Part shown: one piece after another, positions 1 to 7,999 of the stretch | Layout of the letters: the number at the start of each line of letters is the position of its first letter | Position numbering within the stretch: the stretch's first letter is position 1 | Assembly: GCF_039543525.1 (NCBI RefSeq) | Contig: NZ_BAABJX010000051.1 | Span: 13,708 to 77,707, forward strand | Source: Algivirga pacifica | Lineage (GTDB): Bacteria; Bacteroidota; Bacteroidia; Cytophagales; Flammeovirgaceae | Length of the DNA: 64,000 bases | Direction of reading: 5' to 3' | Translations under genes and position numbers: made by a program | Notes under the pieces: generated by a model | What the model saw: only the letters and a program-made list of their open reading frames with translations | The model's database searches: none | What the model was told of the DNA's origin: nothing

Positions 1-1
1 T

Positions 2-1051
2 CCAAGGGTGGTCTTTCCTATGTCAGAAAGCCTTAAGGAAAGGTTATTTGTCAAAAATACCCAAACATTGTTTTTGACAGGAGCCACTTTTGTTGAACGA
101 CCTGAGTATAAGCGATTAAACTTACAAGGAGTTTTTGGTTATCAATGGAGAAATCAGCATCAAGCCAATTTCAACGTCAACTTATTTGATATAGGGGTGA
201 CCAGTACACCTGAAGTAGATGAGGCGTTTCTGGATCGTTTGAGAGAAATTGGAGGAGAGCCTTTAGTAAGGAACTTTGATAGTGGTTTAGTCTCCAGTAC
301 GAACGCTTATTACACCAAAGCAACAGGACAGTTTGGAATGGGGCAGTTGGAAAATACTTCTTTTATTAAACTATTTGCTGAACTGGGAGGTAATACACTG
401 GATTTTATCGATCAACAATTTCTAGGAGATGATGAGCAAATCTTGGGATTACCTTACTACCGATTTCTGAAATTCTCCGCTGAACTAAGAAAGGCGATTC
501 GACTAGGGTACTTAAATCAACAATTAGCTTCCAGGTTATATATCGGTGTGGCAAGGTCATTGGGAGGAGAAGAGTCCTCATTACCTTATGAAAAATACTT
601 TTTCTCAGGGGGTAGTAATAGTAACCGGGCTTGGAGACCAAGACGTATTGGTCCGGGAGCGTATCAGCAAACAGATGAAGATACCAACTTTGAGCAGCCA
701 GGGGAAGTCATTATTGAAGGTAACCTGGAGTGGAGGAGTAAGATGTTTGGATTTATACATGGAGCACTTTTCCTGGATGCCTCCAATGTCTGGTTTTATC
801 AGAAGCAGTACGATGAGGATAATAACCTGAAAGAAGGAGCGCATTTTGAGTTTAGTGATTTCTGGAAAGAGTTTGCCATAGGATATGGTGCTGGTTTACG
901 CTTGGACTTTACCTATGTATTACTTCGTTTTGACGTAGGATTCAAGATGTATGATCCTTCACTATCTATGGGAGATCGTTTTTTGTTAAAGCAAAATTTC
1001 CTCGATCCTACCAAAGCTGAATTTAATATTGCAATAGGCTATCCATTTTAG
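2..1051 (+). CDS. BamA/TamA-type (Omp85) outer-membrane protein, 3' part
   Basis: This is the C-terminal part of an outer-membrane beta-barrel; the 5' end lies outside the window and the frame is open from base 2. The barrel carries the Omp85 signature FSGGSNSNRAWRPRRIGPG near visible residue 200, with alternating hydrophobic strands to the end, and it finishes in Phe (GYPF), as many barrel proteins recognised by the Bam machinery do. Omp85 proteins insert other barrels into, or move proteins across, the outer membrane. In Bacteroidota a lipidated TamA relative (TamL) is common, but the visible half cannot separate BamA, TamA and TamL. It ends 72 bp before folK on the same strand. Confidence 0.85.
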   Translation, partial: PRVVFPMSESLKERLFVKNTQTLFLTGATFVERPEYKRLNLQGVFGYQWRNQHQANFNVNLFDIGVTSTPEVDEAFLDRLREIGGEPLVRNFDSGLVSSTNAYYTKATGQFGMGQLENTSFIKLFAELGGNTLDFIDQQFLGDDEQILGLPYYRFLKFSAELRKAIRLGYLNQQLASRLYIGVARSLGGEESSLPYEKYFFSGGSNSNRAWRPRRIGPGAYQQTDEDTNFEQPGEVIIEGNLEWRSKMFGFIHGALFLDASNVWFYQKQYDEDNNLKEGAHFEFSDFWKEFAIGYGAGLRLDFTYVLLRFDVGFKMYDPSLSMGDRFLLKQNFLDPTKAEFNIAIGYPF

Positions 1052-1123
1052 ATAAAAGGATTAAATTTGCGGCTTCTTTGGGTGGATTGCCTCCCGAAGA
1101 AGCTGTATTTTTAAAGAAAGAAA

Positions 1124-1609
1124 ATGGTTAAAGTATTTCTATTGCTAGGCGGCAATATGGGGGATCGCCTACAAATGTTACAACGTGCCAAGGAAACCCT
1201 CGAAAAAGAAGTTGGAAGCCTTTTAAAAGCCTCCTCAGTGTACGAAACAGCTGCCTGGGGAAAAACAGATCAGCCCAGCTTTTATAATCAGGTACTATTT
1301 ATGGAAACGGCTTTGTCTCCTCAAGCGTTATTGGAAACCGTTTTGGGTGTGGAGCAAGCTTTGGGTCGTGAGCGTTTGGAAAAGTGGGGTGCAAGGTTAA
1401 TTGATATCGATATTCTTTTCTATGATAATCAGCAAGTTGATCAGGAGCATCTGAAAATTCCTCATCCATTTATTCAGGAAAGACGTTTTACGCTGGAGCC
1501 ATTGTGTGAACTGGACAAGGACTGGGTACACCCCGTATTTGATAAAACGCTGAAGACGTTATTAGAGGAGTGCCAGGATACATTGCCAGTGATGTTGGTA
1601 GAAGGGTAA
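1124..1609 (+). CDS. folK: 2-amino-4-hydroxy-6-hydroxymethyldihydropteridine diphosphokinase
   Basis: FolK (HPPK) transfers pyrophosphate from ATP to 6-hydroxymethyl-dihydropterin in cytosolic folate synthesis. The 161 residues match the usual family length. Visible are the N-terminal LLLGGNMGDR loop, the metal-binding pair in RLIDIDILFYDN (Asp94 and Asp96) and the IPHPFIQERRF motif that follows it. The ATG at 1124 is the first start that keeps the N-terminal beta strand; the upstream AAGAAAGAAA is only a weak ribosome site, as is usual in this phylum. No other folate gene lies nearby. The 3' side runs straight into the CACAGGGC word array. Confidence 0.95.
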   Translation: MVKVFLLLGGNMGDRLQMLQRAKETLEKEVGSLLKASSVYETAAWGKTDQPSFYNQVLFMETALSPQALLETVLGVEQALGRERLEKWGARLIDIDILFYDNQQVDQEHLKIPHPFIQERRFTLEPLCELDKDWVHPVFDKTLKTLLEECQDTLPVMLVEG

Positions 1610-1620
1610 TAAAGAGAAGT

Positions 1621-1685
1621 ACCAATAACACAGGGCAACACAAATAGCACAGGGCAACGCCAATAGCACAGGGCAACGCCCTGTG
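1621..1685 (+). repeat. CACAGGGC word array closing in a hairpin
   Basis: About three degenerate direct copies of a roughly 20-nt unit (AATAGCACAGGGCAACGCC) follow folK. Only the last copy is completed to a perfect hairpin at 1667-1685: 8-bp arms CACAGGGC/GCCCTGTG around AAC. The same architecture recurs at 34064-34159. The final hairpin could act as a terminator, though no T-run follows. Confidence 0.8.
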
Positions 1686-1725
1686 AAAAGATATTGTTAT
1701 ATAATTACATCATTAAGATATAGAC

Positions 1726-3138
1726 ATGGGTAGAAAAAGAAAACCGCTAAGAGTGTTTGAGAATGTGGAGATTCTCAATATTGGTAGTGAGGGGAAAAGC
1801 GTAGCTAAAGTGGACTCTCTGGTCCTTTTTGTAGCAGGAACTGTTCCTGGAGATATCGTGGATGCCAAAGAAGTGAAAAAGAAAAAGTCTTTCATAGAGG
1901 CATATCCAATGAAGTTTCACAAGTATTCTGAGGATAGGGTAGAGCCTTTCTGTGAGCACTTCGGTCTTTGTGGTGGTTGTAAGTGGCAAATGCTTCCTTA
2001 TGAAAAGCAGTTGGACTACAAGCAGCAGCAGGTGATGGATCAGTTGACACGTATTGGAAAAGTCGAGCTTCCCGAGCCAATGCGTATCTTGGGTTCTGCG
2101 GAGACTACCAACTACCGTAATAAGATGGATTATACCTTCTCTGATTCCCGTTGGTTGACCATGGAGGAACTACAAGAGAGCGAGGGTAAGGAGTTGGATA
2201 GAAAAGCCTGTGGTTTTCACCTTCCGGGACACTGGAACCGTATCATTGATATCGATCACTGTCATTTGATGGAAGGCTCGTCAAACAAGATTAGAAACCA
2301 ACTGCTGGATTACGCCAGAGAAAATAATCTAAGCAGCTATAGCTATAAAGATCACACTGGATTCCTAAGAGGGTTGATCATGCGTACTTCCATCACGGGT
2401 GACTTGATGGTAATTGTTCAAGTAGGGTACAAGGATATGGGCCCAATCAATGGAGTAATGGAGTTTTTGAAGGAAAACTTCCCAGAGATCACTTCTCTGA
2501 ACTATGTGATCAATACGAAACAGAATGATACGTTTGGAGACCTAGAGGTTGTGAACTACCACGGAGAGCCATTTATCACAGAAGAAATGGAAGGCTTGAA
2601 GTTCCGTGTTGGACCAAAATCGTTCTATCAGACTAACTCCAAGCAGGCTTATGAGTTATACAAGGTAACCAGGGAGTTTGCTCAGTTGACTGGAGAAGAG
2701 AAGGTATATGACTTATATACAGGTACAGGTACCATTGCACAGTTTGTGTCCAAGGAAGCAAAAGAGGTGATTGGTATTGAATATGTAGAGTCTGCCATTG
2801 AGGATGCCAAGGAAAATGCTTCTTACAATGGAATTGAGAACTGTAAGTTCTATGCGGGTGACATGAAAGATATCCTGACGCCAACCTTTGTAAAAGAACA
2901 TGGAGAGGCCGATGTGATTATTACTGACCCTCCAAGAGCGGGTATGCATCCGGATGTAGTGAAGCAGATCTTGAAGGTTGCTCCTAAGCGAGTAGTCTAT
3001 GTAAGCTGTAACCCTGCAACTCAGGCAAGAGATATTGCTTTGATGGATGAGGATTATAAAGTGACGAAGATTCGTCCAGTAGATATGTTCCCTCACACAC
3101 AGCACGTGGAGAACGTAGTGTTGCTGGAAAGACGATAG
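1726..3138 (+). CDS. rlmD: 23S rRNA uracil-C5 methyltransferase, RlmD/RumA family
   Basis: A 470-residue SAM-dependent RNA m5U methyltransferase. Residues ~10-65 form a TRAM-like RNA-binding domain. The Fe-S cluster cysteines lie at 76, 82 and 85 (FCEHFGLCGGCKWQ), with the fourth probably in IDHCHLM. The Rossmann domain has YDLYTGTGTIAQF, the substrate motif TDPPRAGMHPDV and the catalytic-cysteine motif SCNPATQARD near the end. The family methylates U1939 (RlmD) or other uridines of 23S rRNA; the exact target cannot be read from sequence, so the symbol is by family. The ATG at 1726 is followed at once by a basic MGRKRK start. A strong hairpin follows the stop. Confidence 0.92.
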   Translation: MGRKRKPLRVFENVEILNIGSEGKSVAKVDSLVLFVAGTVPGDIVDAKEVKKKKSFIEAYPMKFHKYSEDRVEPFCEHFGLCGGCKWQMLPYEKQLDYKQQQVMDQLTRIGKVELPEPMRILGSAETTNYRNKMDYTFSDSRWLTMEELQESEGKELDRKACGFHLPGHWNRIIDIDHCHLMEGSSNKIRNQLLDYARENNLSSYSYKDHTGFLRGLIMRTSITGDLMVIVQVGYKDMGPINGVMEFLKENFPEITSLNYVINTKQNDTFGDLEVVNYHGEPFITEEMEGLKFRVGPKSFYQTNSKQAYELYKVTREFAQLTGEEKVYDLYTGTGTIAQFVSKEAKEVIGIEYVESAIEDAKENASYNGIENCKFYAGDMKDILTPTFVKEHGEADVIITDPPRAGMHPDVVKQILKVAPKRVVYVSCNPATQARDIALMDEDYKVTKIRPVDMFPHTQHVENVVLLERR

Positions 3139-3145
3139 CTTTTTA

Positions 3146-3169
3146 TTGAGGCGGCTTGCGCCGCCTCAA
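3146..3169. terminator. Bidirectional hairpin between rlmD and bcp
   Basis: Perfect 10-bp arms TTGAGGCGGC/GCCGCCTCAA around a TTGC loop, 7 nt after the rlmD stop and 11 nt before the convergent bcp stop. T-rich on the left (CTTTTTATT) and ATTTT on the right, so it can terminate both strands. Confidence 0.85.
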
Positions 3170-3180
3170 CATTTTGCGAT

Positions 3181-3699
3181 TTAATTGAGAATCTGGAACG
3201 TATGCTCCTTCGTATCTACTTTCTCAATAATATCTTCAATTACCCCTTTCTCATTAATGATAAAGGTAATACGGGCCGTGCCTTCGTATGACTTGCCTTT
3301 ATACATACGTGTTTGCCAAGTACCATACTTCTCATGCATAGAACGATCTGTATCGGCTAGCAATGGAAATGGCAAGTTATATTTCTCTTTAAATTTCTGG
3401 TGATCTGCTTCAGAGTCCGCGCTAATACCTAAGATAACATATCCTTTTTCCTGCAGCGTCTTATAGTTGTCTCTTAAGTTACAAGCTTGTGCCGTACACC
3501 CCGGAGTATCATCTTTAGGATAGAAATAAAGCACCACCTTTTTACCTTCAAAGTCACTCAAAGAAATTGCTTGACCATTTTCATCTTTTTCGGTAAAAGC
3601 CGGTGCCTTATCACCTACTTTAACGGGTAATGGTTGGTTTTGAGCAAAAATAAGTAGGGGCGTTAGTACGCCAATTGCTAGTGACAATAACTTTTTCAT
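3181..3699 (-). CDS. bcp: Exported thioredoxin-dependent peroxiredoxin, Bcp/PrxQ type
   Basis: A 172-residue peroxiredoxin reducing H2O2 and organic hydroperoxides at the expense of thioredoxin. It has an N-terminal signal peptide (MKKLLSLAIGVLTPLLIFAQ), so it should act in the periplasm. The AhpC/TSA fold follows, with VVLYFYPKDDTPGCTAQAC: the peroxidatic Cys is in TPGC and a second Cys five residues on is the likely resolving residue, as in atypical two-Cys Bcp. It lies downstream of a cytosolic paralogue in the same direction, separated by a 112-bp heptamer array. The pair suggests division of labour between compartments. Confidence 0.93.
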   Translation of the reverse strand: MKKLLSLAIGVLTPLLIFAQNQPLPVKVGDKAPAFTEKDENGQAISLSDFEGKKVVLYFYPKDDTPGCTAQACNLRDNYKTLQEKGYVILGISADSEADHQKFKEKYNLPFPLLADTDRSMHEKYGTWQTRMYKGKSYEGTARITFIINEKGVIEDIIEKVDTKEHTFQILN

Positions 3700-3742
3700 A
3701 AGTAGTTTAGTAATATATCAGTTAGTAATCTTAAATTTCATT

Positions 3743-3854
3743 CCAGACTCCAGACTCCAGACTCCAGACTCCAGACTCCAGACTCCAGACTCCAGACTCC
3801 AGACTCCAGACTCCAGACTCCAGACTCCAGACTCCAGACTCCAGACTCCAGACT
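3743..3854. repeat. Perfect heptamer tandem array, 16 x CCAGACT
   Basis: Exactly sixteen uninterrupted copies of the 7-mer CCAGACT fill 3743-3854. The last two bases plus the next A form the stop codon (TAG on the minus strand) of the following bcp gene, so the array begins at the stop. The unit is not a multiple of three. It is not spaced like CRISPR. Confidence 0.97.
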
Positions 3855-4299
3855 ATTTTATAATTTGAGCCGTATGCTCTTTGGTTTTCACTTTTTGAAT
3901 AATGTCTTCTATATTCCCTTCCTCATCAATGATGAAAGTCGTTCTAACCGTTCCCATGTACTCCCTGCCATAGTTCTTTTTCAACTGCCAAGTGCCATAT
4001 AGGTCATGTACTGCTTGATCAACATCAGCAATCAAGGTAAATGGAAGCTCGTATTTATTGATGAAGTTCTGATGCCTTTTTTCTGTATCCGTACTAACAC
4101 CAAGGACTTCATATCCTTTGCTTTGTAACAGTTCATAGTTGTCTTTCAGGTTACAAGCTTGAGCAGTACATCCCGGTGTGCTATCTTTTGGATAAAAATA
4201 CAAAACCACTTTTTTCCCTTTATAATCACTTAAAGAGATGTCATTACCATTCTGGTCTTTGGCGGTAAACTCTGGTGCCTTCTGTCCAATTTCTAACAT
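3853..4299 (-). CDS. bcp: Cytosolic peroxiredoxin, Bcp/PrxQ type
   Basis: A 148-residue peroxiredoxin, the typical Bcp length, without a signal peptide. It starts MLEIGQKAPEFTAKDQNG and has VVLYFYPKDSTPGCTAQAC, with the peroxidatic and resolving cysteines five residues apart. It is closely similar to the exported copy at 3181-3699, including the shared C-terminal pattern around KVKTKEHTAQI, so the two probably arose by duplication. Expected role: thioredoxin-linked removal of peroxides in the cytoplasm. Its stop codon overlaps the CCAGACT array, which separates it from the exported copy, so co-transcription is doubtful. Confidence 0.93.
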   Translation of the reverse strand: MLEIGQKAPEFTAKDQNGNDISLSDYKGKKVVLYFYPKDSTPGCTAQACNLKDNYELLQSKGYEVLGVSTDTEKRHQNFINKYELPFTLIADVDQAVHDLYGTWQLKKNYGREYMGTVRTTFIIDEEGNIEDIIQKVKTKEHTAQIIK

Positions 4300-4508
4300 G
4301 TTGCTTACGTTTTTATGATGATAATTAATCTTAGAATCGTTAGTACTTCTATAATAATTCTACAAAGCTAAAAAAGTTTGGGGGGAGGGGGACTATTTTT
4401 TTATTTTTTCGAGAGGTAGGAGGAGACCATAACCATCTTTTAGAGGTAATAGGTAAAAAGGAATAGGTAAGAGGGTTGGTGGAGGTGTAATATTTTTACC
4501 ACTGCACT

Positions 4509-4563
4509 GGTCGTAGCGTCCACGCTACGACCTAAAAGCGCTTTCGGCGAGCGTCCACGCTCG
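4509..4563. repeat. Two TCCA-loop palindromes
   Basis: 4509-4532 has perfect 10-bp arms GGTCGTAGCG/CGCTACGACC around TCCA. 4548-4563 has 6-bp arms CGAGCG/CGCTCG around the same TCCA loop. Related palindromes with altered but still matching arms occur at 22248, 38708, 38743 and 48519. Confidence 0.9.
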
Positions 4564-4647
4564 GATGGTATGAGTGGAAAAATGAGGTTGGTGATGGATT
4601 GATAGATCGAATAAAAAATAGCCGTGTTTCGTAAAGTGACGGATTGA

Positions 4648-4766
4648 TTAAGGTTGAATATTTATCCGTCATATTCCGTATAGTGACGGGTTGAAACCCG
4701 CCCCTATGTGATGTCACCCTTTCAGGGTTTAGGTAGCATACGACCCCTTTAGGGGTGACATATATT
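4648..4766. repeat. TTAAGGTTGAAT-headed palindromic element, copy 1
   Basis: It begins TTAAGGTTGAATA and aligns along its first ~85 bp with 50227-50346. It carries hairpin words CGGGTT/AACCCG (4687-4700), ACCCT-TTC-AGGGT and ACCCCT-TT-AGGGGT. In the second copy the corresponding words are CGGATT/AATCCG and ATCCC-GAA-GGGAT, so both arms changed together. Confidence 0.8.
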
Positions 4767-5056
4767 AACCGTGGGTAGGGACGGTAAGTCTTTAACCCAC
4801 GGTCTACGTATGAGTAGTGTTCGTTCCTTTCGCAACAACGATTCTCACGCAGACGATGGGTTAAAAACCCACCGCTAAGATTAATTATCCCATGAATGGG
4901 ATTTGGTATTAGATTGAAAAGGATTTGTAGAACAGTATTCCTTACACCAACATACTTGTATGAAAAATGGAAGGCCAGCAAATATAGCTAGCCTTCCTAT
5001 CCCCATTCATATACACTGTGTGCGAACAGGAACTGTCTTCGAGTGAGTTACAGAAA

Positions 5057-5800
5057 TTAGTCAATAACGGCACTGCGTTTAGTCGAGTCTAATAATGTAT
5101 AAGTTCTCTCTGTTTTTTCTATATGCTCAAATCTTTCGCCATTTACAATGGCCTTTATCTTGCTGTGTCTAATATCCCAAAAGCCATCTTTATTTTCATC
5201 ATCATATTCATGGTTAGATTGATAGATTTCTACATTTCCATTTAGAGTATTTTTTTTATATGCAGAAATTATCCTACCCAAAGAATCGTAAATTAGTTTT
5301 TCTTCTGAGAGTATCTTTCCATTAGCATTCGTTACTTGAATTAGCAAACCATTATCAATATACTCAAAGTTATAAATGTTTACATGTCCAGATGCTAAGT
5401 CTATCTTATAAGATAATTGCTTTCCATTAGATTTATCAAAGTCTAATAGAGACCTTGTCTGCATATAAATTAATGAATCACCTTCTAATAAGTATTCTTT
5501 ATTATTGATGATGTTACTATCATATTTAATAACATATTCTTTTGGGTTGGAGTAACCATCCCAAGCATTATAAACCCTAAACTGATATTCTTTTTTCTCG
5601 GAATCATATCTTTCTAATTTTGTCTGTACTTTTAAGTATTTGTCACCTTGCTGCCGATATGTCTTTGAATGCAGGACTTTAAAGTTGTTAAACATTTTTT
5701 TTTCGTATTCTAGACTTTGCACTTCAACTTCCTTTTGGCAAGCTGCCAAAGTCCATAGTATAAAAAATAATTTAACGTATTTTTTCGTATTAAAAGCCAT
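5057..5800 (-). CDS. Lipoprotein coupled to an RHS tail, candidate immunity protein
   Basis: About 247 residues from the ATG at 5800. This start gives a proper SPII signal (MAFNTKKYVKLFFILWTLAA followed by CQKE); the longer open frame upstream only repeats RHS sequence in another frame. The ATG overlaps the RHS stop (ATGGCTTTTAA, 5790-5800), so translation is coupled. The mature part is beta-rich, with many Tyr/Asp residues and a series of two-strand repeats (YEYDDENKDGFWDIRHSKI). I recognise no catalytic motif. The position directly after an RHS C-terminus, the lipid anchor and the coupling suggest an immunity or accessory protein. This is inference from context only. Confidence 0.6.
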   Translation of the reverse strand: MAFNTKKYVKLFFILWTLAACQKEVEVQSLEYEKKMFNNFKVLHSKTYRQQGDKYLKVQTKLERYDSEKKEYQFRVYNAWDGYSNPKEYVIKYDSNIINNKEYLLEGDSLIYMQTRSLLDFDKSNGKQLSYKIDLASGHVNIYNFEYIDNGLLIQVTNANGKILSEEKLIYDSLGRIISAYKKNTLNGNVEIYQSNHEYDDENKDGFWDIRHSKIKAIVNGERFEHIEKTERTYTLLDSTKRSAVID

Positions 5801-6716
5801 TATAGTAAAGGGAGTTTGAATCAATTTCAACATTAATTGTATCTGTATAACCATTCGCAAAAGTTCTTTGAACTTCCGTTCCATATTTACCATTCCCATA
5901 TGCATAACCTCCTCTAGGTTCGGAGAGAGTATCTGTTGCTACCACTGGATTTGGAGTATCGGATAGCAATAGGTTAGCTGCGCCACCCATACCTGATCCA
6001 TCCTTGGGTAAGGATTCTGTTAAGCTTTTTCTTTGAAATGTAGTACTTTCATTTTGAGGCATACTTCCATCTTTTATAGGACCATAGTGTGAAGCCGCTC
6101 CAAGCAAAGGTCCTGCTATATCATTAACGTAGCTTTCTGAGATTCTAGTAGGGTTTCCATTTCCTTTAATATCACTAGATGGCCCTCCTTCTACATCGGT
6201 ATTTGACCCAAAAATTTCAAATCCTCCACCACTAATTTCAAAGCTTAAATCTATTTGAGATAATTTGTTACCCACAGCCTGAAACACACTCGTTACTTTT
6301 TGTTCAACAGTGCTAATGACATTTTTTACCTTTGAAGAAGCCTTAGTCATTTTATTTACCATTGTGTTCGCCATAGAACTAGATGGTCTAAAATTATCCT
6401 TAGTAACCTGCTTATTAGGGTCCGTAGCCCACATTCCATCTGGGTCAATAAATCTTATAGGGTTGTTAAAAGCATAAGTATAAGGCGACCATCTTCTACC
6501 TTGCTCCGCCAGCGGATCCACCCCAAACCATCTCCCCACACTCGGGTCATACATCCTGGCGCCGTAATCAAGCCAACCCAACTCAGATTGCTCCTCCTTC
6601 CCATTATAAGTATACTTAAACGCATCCGAAGGCACACTGCCAGCAAGAGATGTTATGTTACCGCCATAGGGACTCTTTATGAACTCCCAAAAATCATCAA
6701 AAAAAGAACGAATTAA
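5790..6716 (-). pseudogene. Truncated RHS-repeat protein: core tail plus variable C-terminus
   Basis: The frame holds the RHS-associated core end: YTYNGKEEQSELGWLDYGAR, MYDPSVGRWFGVDPLAE, SPYTYAFNNPIRFIDPDG. After the conserved DPDG comes ~200 residues of unique sequence (gly/ser-rich, ending YYNGF), where polymorphic toxins carry their toxin. No known toxin motif is visible. Upstream the RHS-like sequence stops at about YGGNITSLAG (near 6670), then unrelated codons and a TAG at 6717-6719. A normal RHS protein has a thousand or more residues before this point, so this is an orphan tail cut off from its body, or a silent cassette for recombination. A GTG at 6635 could start a 281-residue product. 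Confidence 0.7.
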
Positions 6717-6719
6717 ACT

Positions 6720-7220
6720 ACCTTCAAAAAGTCAGACACATAAAGACCCGAGCAGAAAAATAATGCTTTTCTGTCAAGGGAGTTCAATTGCTTTCTTCTA
6801 ACTCTGATTACATCACTGTGGTATTTTATAAAGATTACTGCAGATAGTATACCTCTAGTTGACCATTACATGGCGTCCTTAGCCCGTTAATGTGTTTGAG
6901 GAAATCTCAGGGACACCACTCTTTATGTGAGCATGCACCAGAAGTACTTCCCTGCGATTAAATCCGTAAATGGGCTTGGGCGACTGATGATGTCGCTTGT
7001 CCCTGATGGTTAATGTAATCTACAGTGGAAGGGTAGCAATTTTCCATAAGTTACGAAGGATGGCGGTAAAGTACTATGGTTTTCTTCTATAAATACAAGG
7101 CTGTTAGGGGGCGACCACGCAAGATATTCCAGTTGGAACAATGTTTAACCAAAAAAAACAATATGTTTAGTTTCTGCCATCTTGGTAAAGTCATAAGTTT
7201 GATAAAACACCCCTAACCCA
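6720..7220. other. Gene-free stretch upstream of the ion channel
   Basis: I find no supported gene in these 500 bp. The hairpin word CCATTACATGG is at 6863-6873 and a GGCGACCACG fragment at about 7109. Several short frames look protein-like (for example around 6930-7010), but stops break them and I could not assign them. It may be decayed mobile or RHS DNA. A TAAGTTTG box at 7194-7201 fits the Bacteroidota -7 pattern for the next gene, with no clear -33 partner. Confidence 0.5.
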
Positions 7221-7886
7221 ATGACGATAAAGCAGCGAATATTATCTTATAAATACGAATTGTTTCTGGTGGGACAATTGAGCATTTTGTTTGGAACCCT
7301 ATTGGTGCCGTCAGGGAATTATGGCAAGTGGATTTCTTTATTGCTTTTTTGTTTGAATGTGGGTAGCGGAAGTTTAATCCTTTTTGCTGAGACCAATAGA
7401 GGTCTTTTTAAAGCATTAGTCACTAGTATTTTGATCACCACGATATTTATTCTTACTTCTTTCTATCCGTCTCAAAGTCCGATACAGTACTTGAAGTTTA
7501 TTACCATGTTTGCATTCTATATTATCGTAACATGGGTGCTGATTAGGCAGGTGTGGCGATCTGAGCAGGTTACTACCAAAACAATCCTTGGACTGATTGC
7601 TGGCTTTATTAATCTTGGACTAGTAGGGTTCTTTATTTTCCTAAGTATTGAGTTGGTCAATGCCGATTCTTTTTCAGGTATGGGGAGTCTGACAGATTAT
7701 GAGCGCACCGAAAGGGTGATGTATTTTAGTTTTATTACTTTATTGACCATTGGTTACGGGGAGATTGTTCCCGAAACAGATATGGCACAGAAAGCAACGA
7801 TCTTTGTTGGTTTAATAGGGCAGTTATATTTGGCGGTACTTACGGCTATTATTATTGGGAAGTACTTGACACATCAGGAGAGGTGA
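7221..7886 (+). CDS. Two-pore-helix type potassium channel
   Basis: A 221-residue inner-membrane protein. Hydrophobic helices fill the first ~150 residues, then a pore helix and the selectivity filter FITLLTIGYGEIVPETDMAQK, followed by the last helix (FVGLIGQLYLAVLTAIIIGK). TIGYGEI is the K+ channel signature of the Ion_trans_2 family. No RCK/TrkA-N domain or cyclic-nucleotide domain follows. The six-or-so helices place it nearer voltage-gated-like topology than the two-helix KcsA type, but no arginine-rich S4 is obvious. Gating is therefore unclear. Confidence 0.88.
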   Translation: MTIKQRILSYKYELFLVGQLSILFGTLLVPSGNYGKWISLLLFCLNVGSGSLILFAETNRGLFKALVTSILITTIFILTSFYPSQSPIQYLKFITMFAFYIIVTWVLIRQVWRSEQVTTKTILGLIAGFINLGLVGFFIFLSIELVNADSFSGMGSLTDYERTERVMYFSFITLLTIGYGEIVPETDMAQKATIFVGLIGQLYLAVLTAIIIGKYLTHQER

Positions 7887-7999
7887 AAATGATATCCTCT
7901 AATCGTTTTTGTACTATTTTTGTATAAGTTTGTTTTATTCTATGCTGAAAATACAAATCAGTATATTTACACATAGCTAATGACCAATTATATAAAACC

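Larger units (their letters stand above)
4300..5056. other. Intergenic repeat mosaic, no supported gene
   Basis: This 757-bp stretch carries no gene I can support. It holds a G-rich run near 4380, a GGTAANAG-rich stretch (4440-4485), two TCCA-loop palindromes, a copy of the TTAAGGTTGAAT element, and further words: 8-bp arms CCGTGGGT/ACCCACGG around 4774-4807, GGGTTAAAAACCC near 4858, and CCCATGAATGGG near 4890. The minus-strand open frame across it is a by-product of this repeat DNA. Confidence 0.7.

Noticed and set aside
3743..3854. CRISPR array
   Set aside because: The repeats are 7 nt and contiguous, with no spacers and no cas genes.
4532..4981. Minus-strand open frame of 149 codons in the intergenic mosaic
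   Set aside because: It runs through palindromic words and repeat copies, has no recognisable domain, and the related copy at 50227 does not keep the frame.
6880..7010. Remnant of a transposase or intron ORF
   Set aside because: Short protein-like stretches appear in both strands, but stops break them and no family motif could be named.
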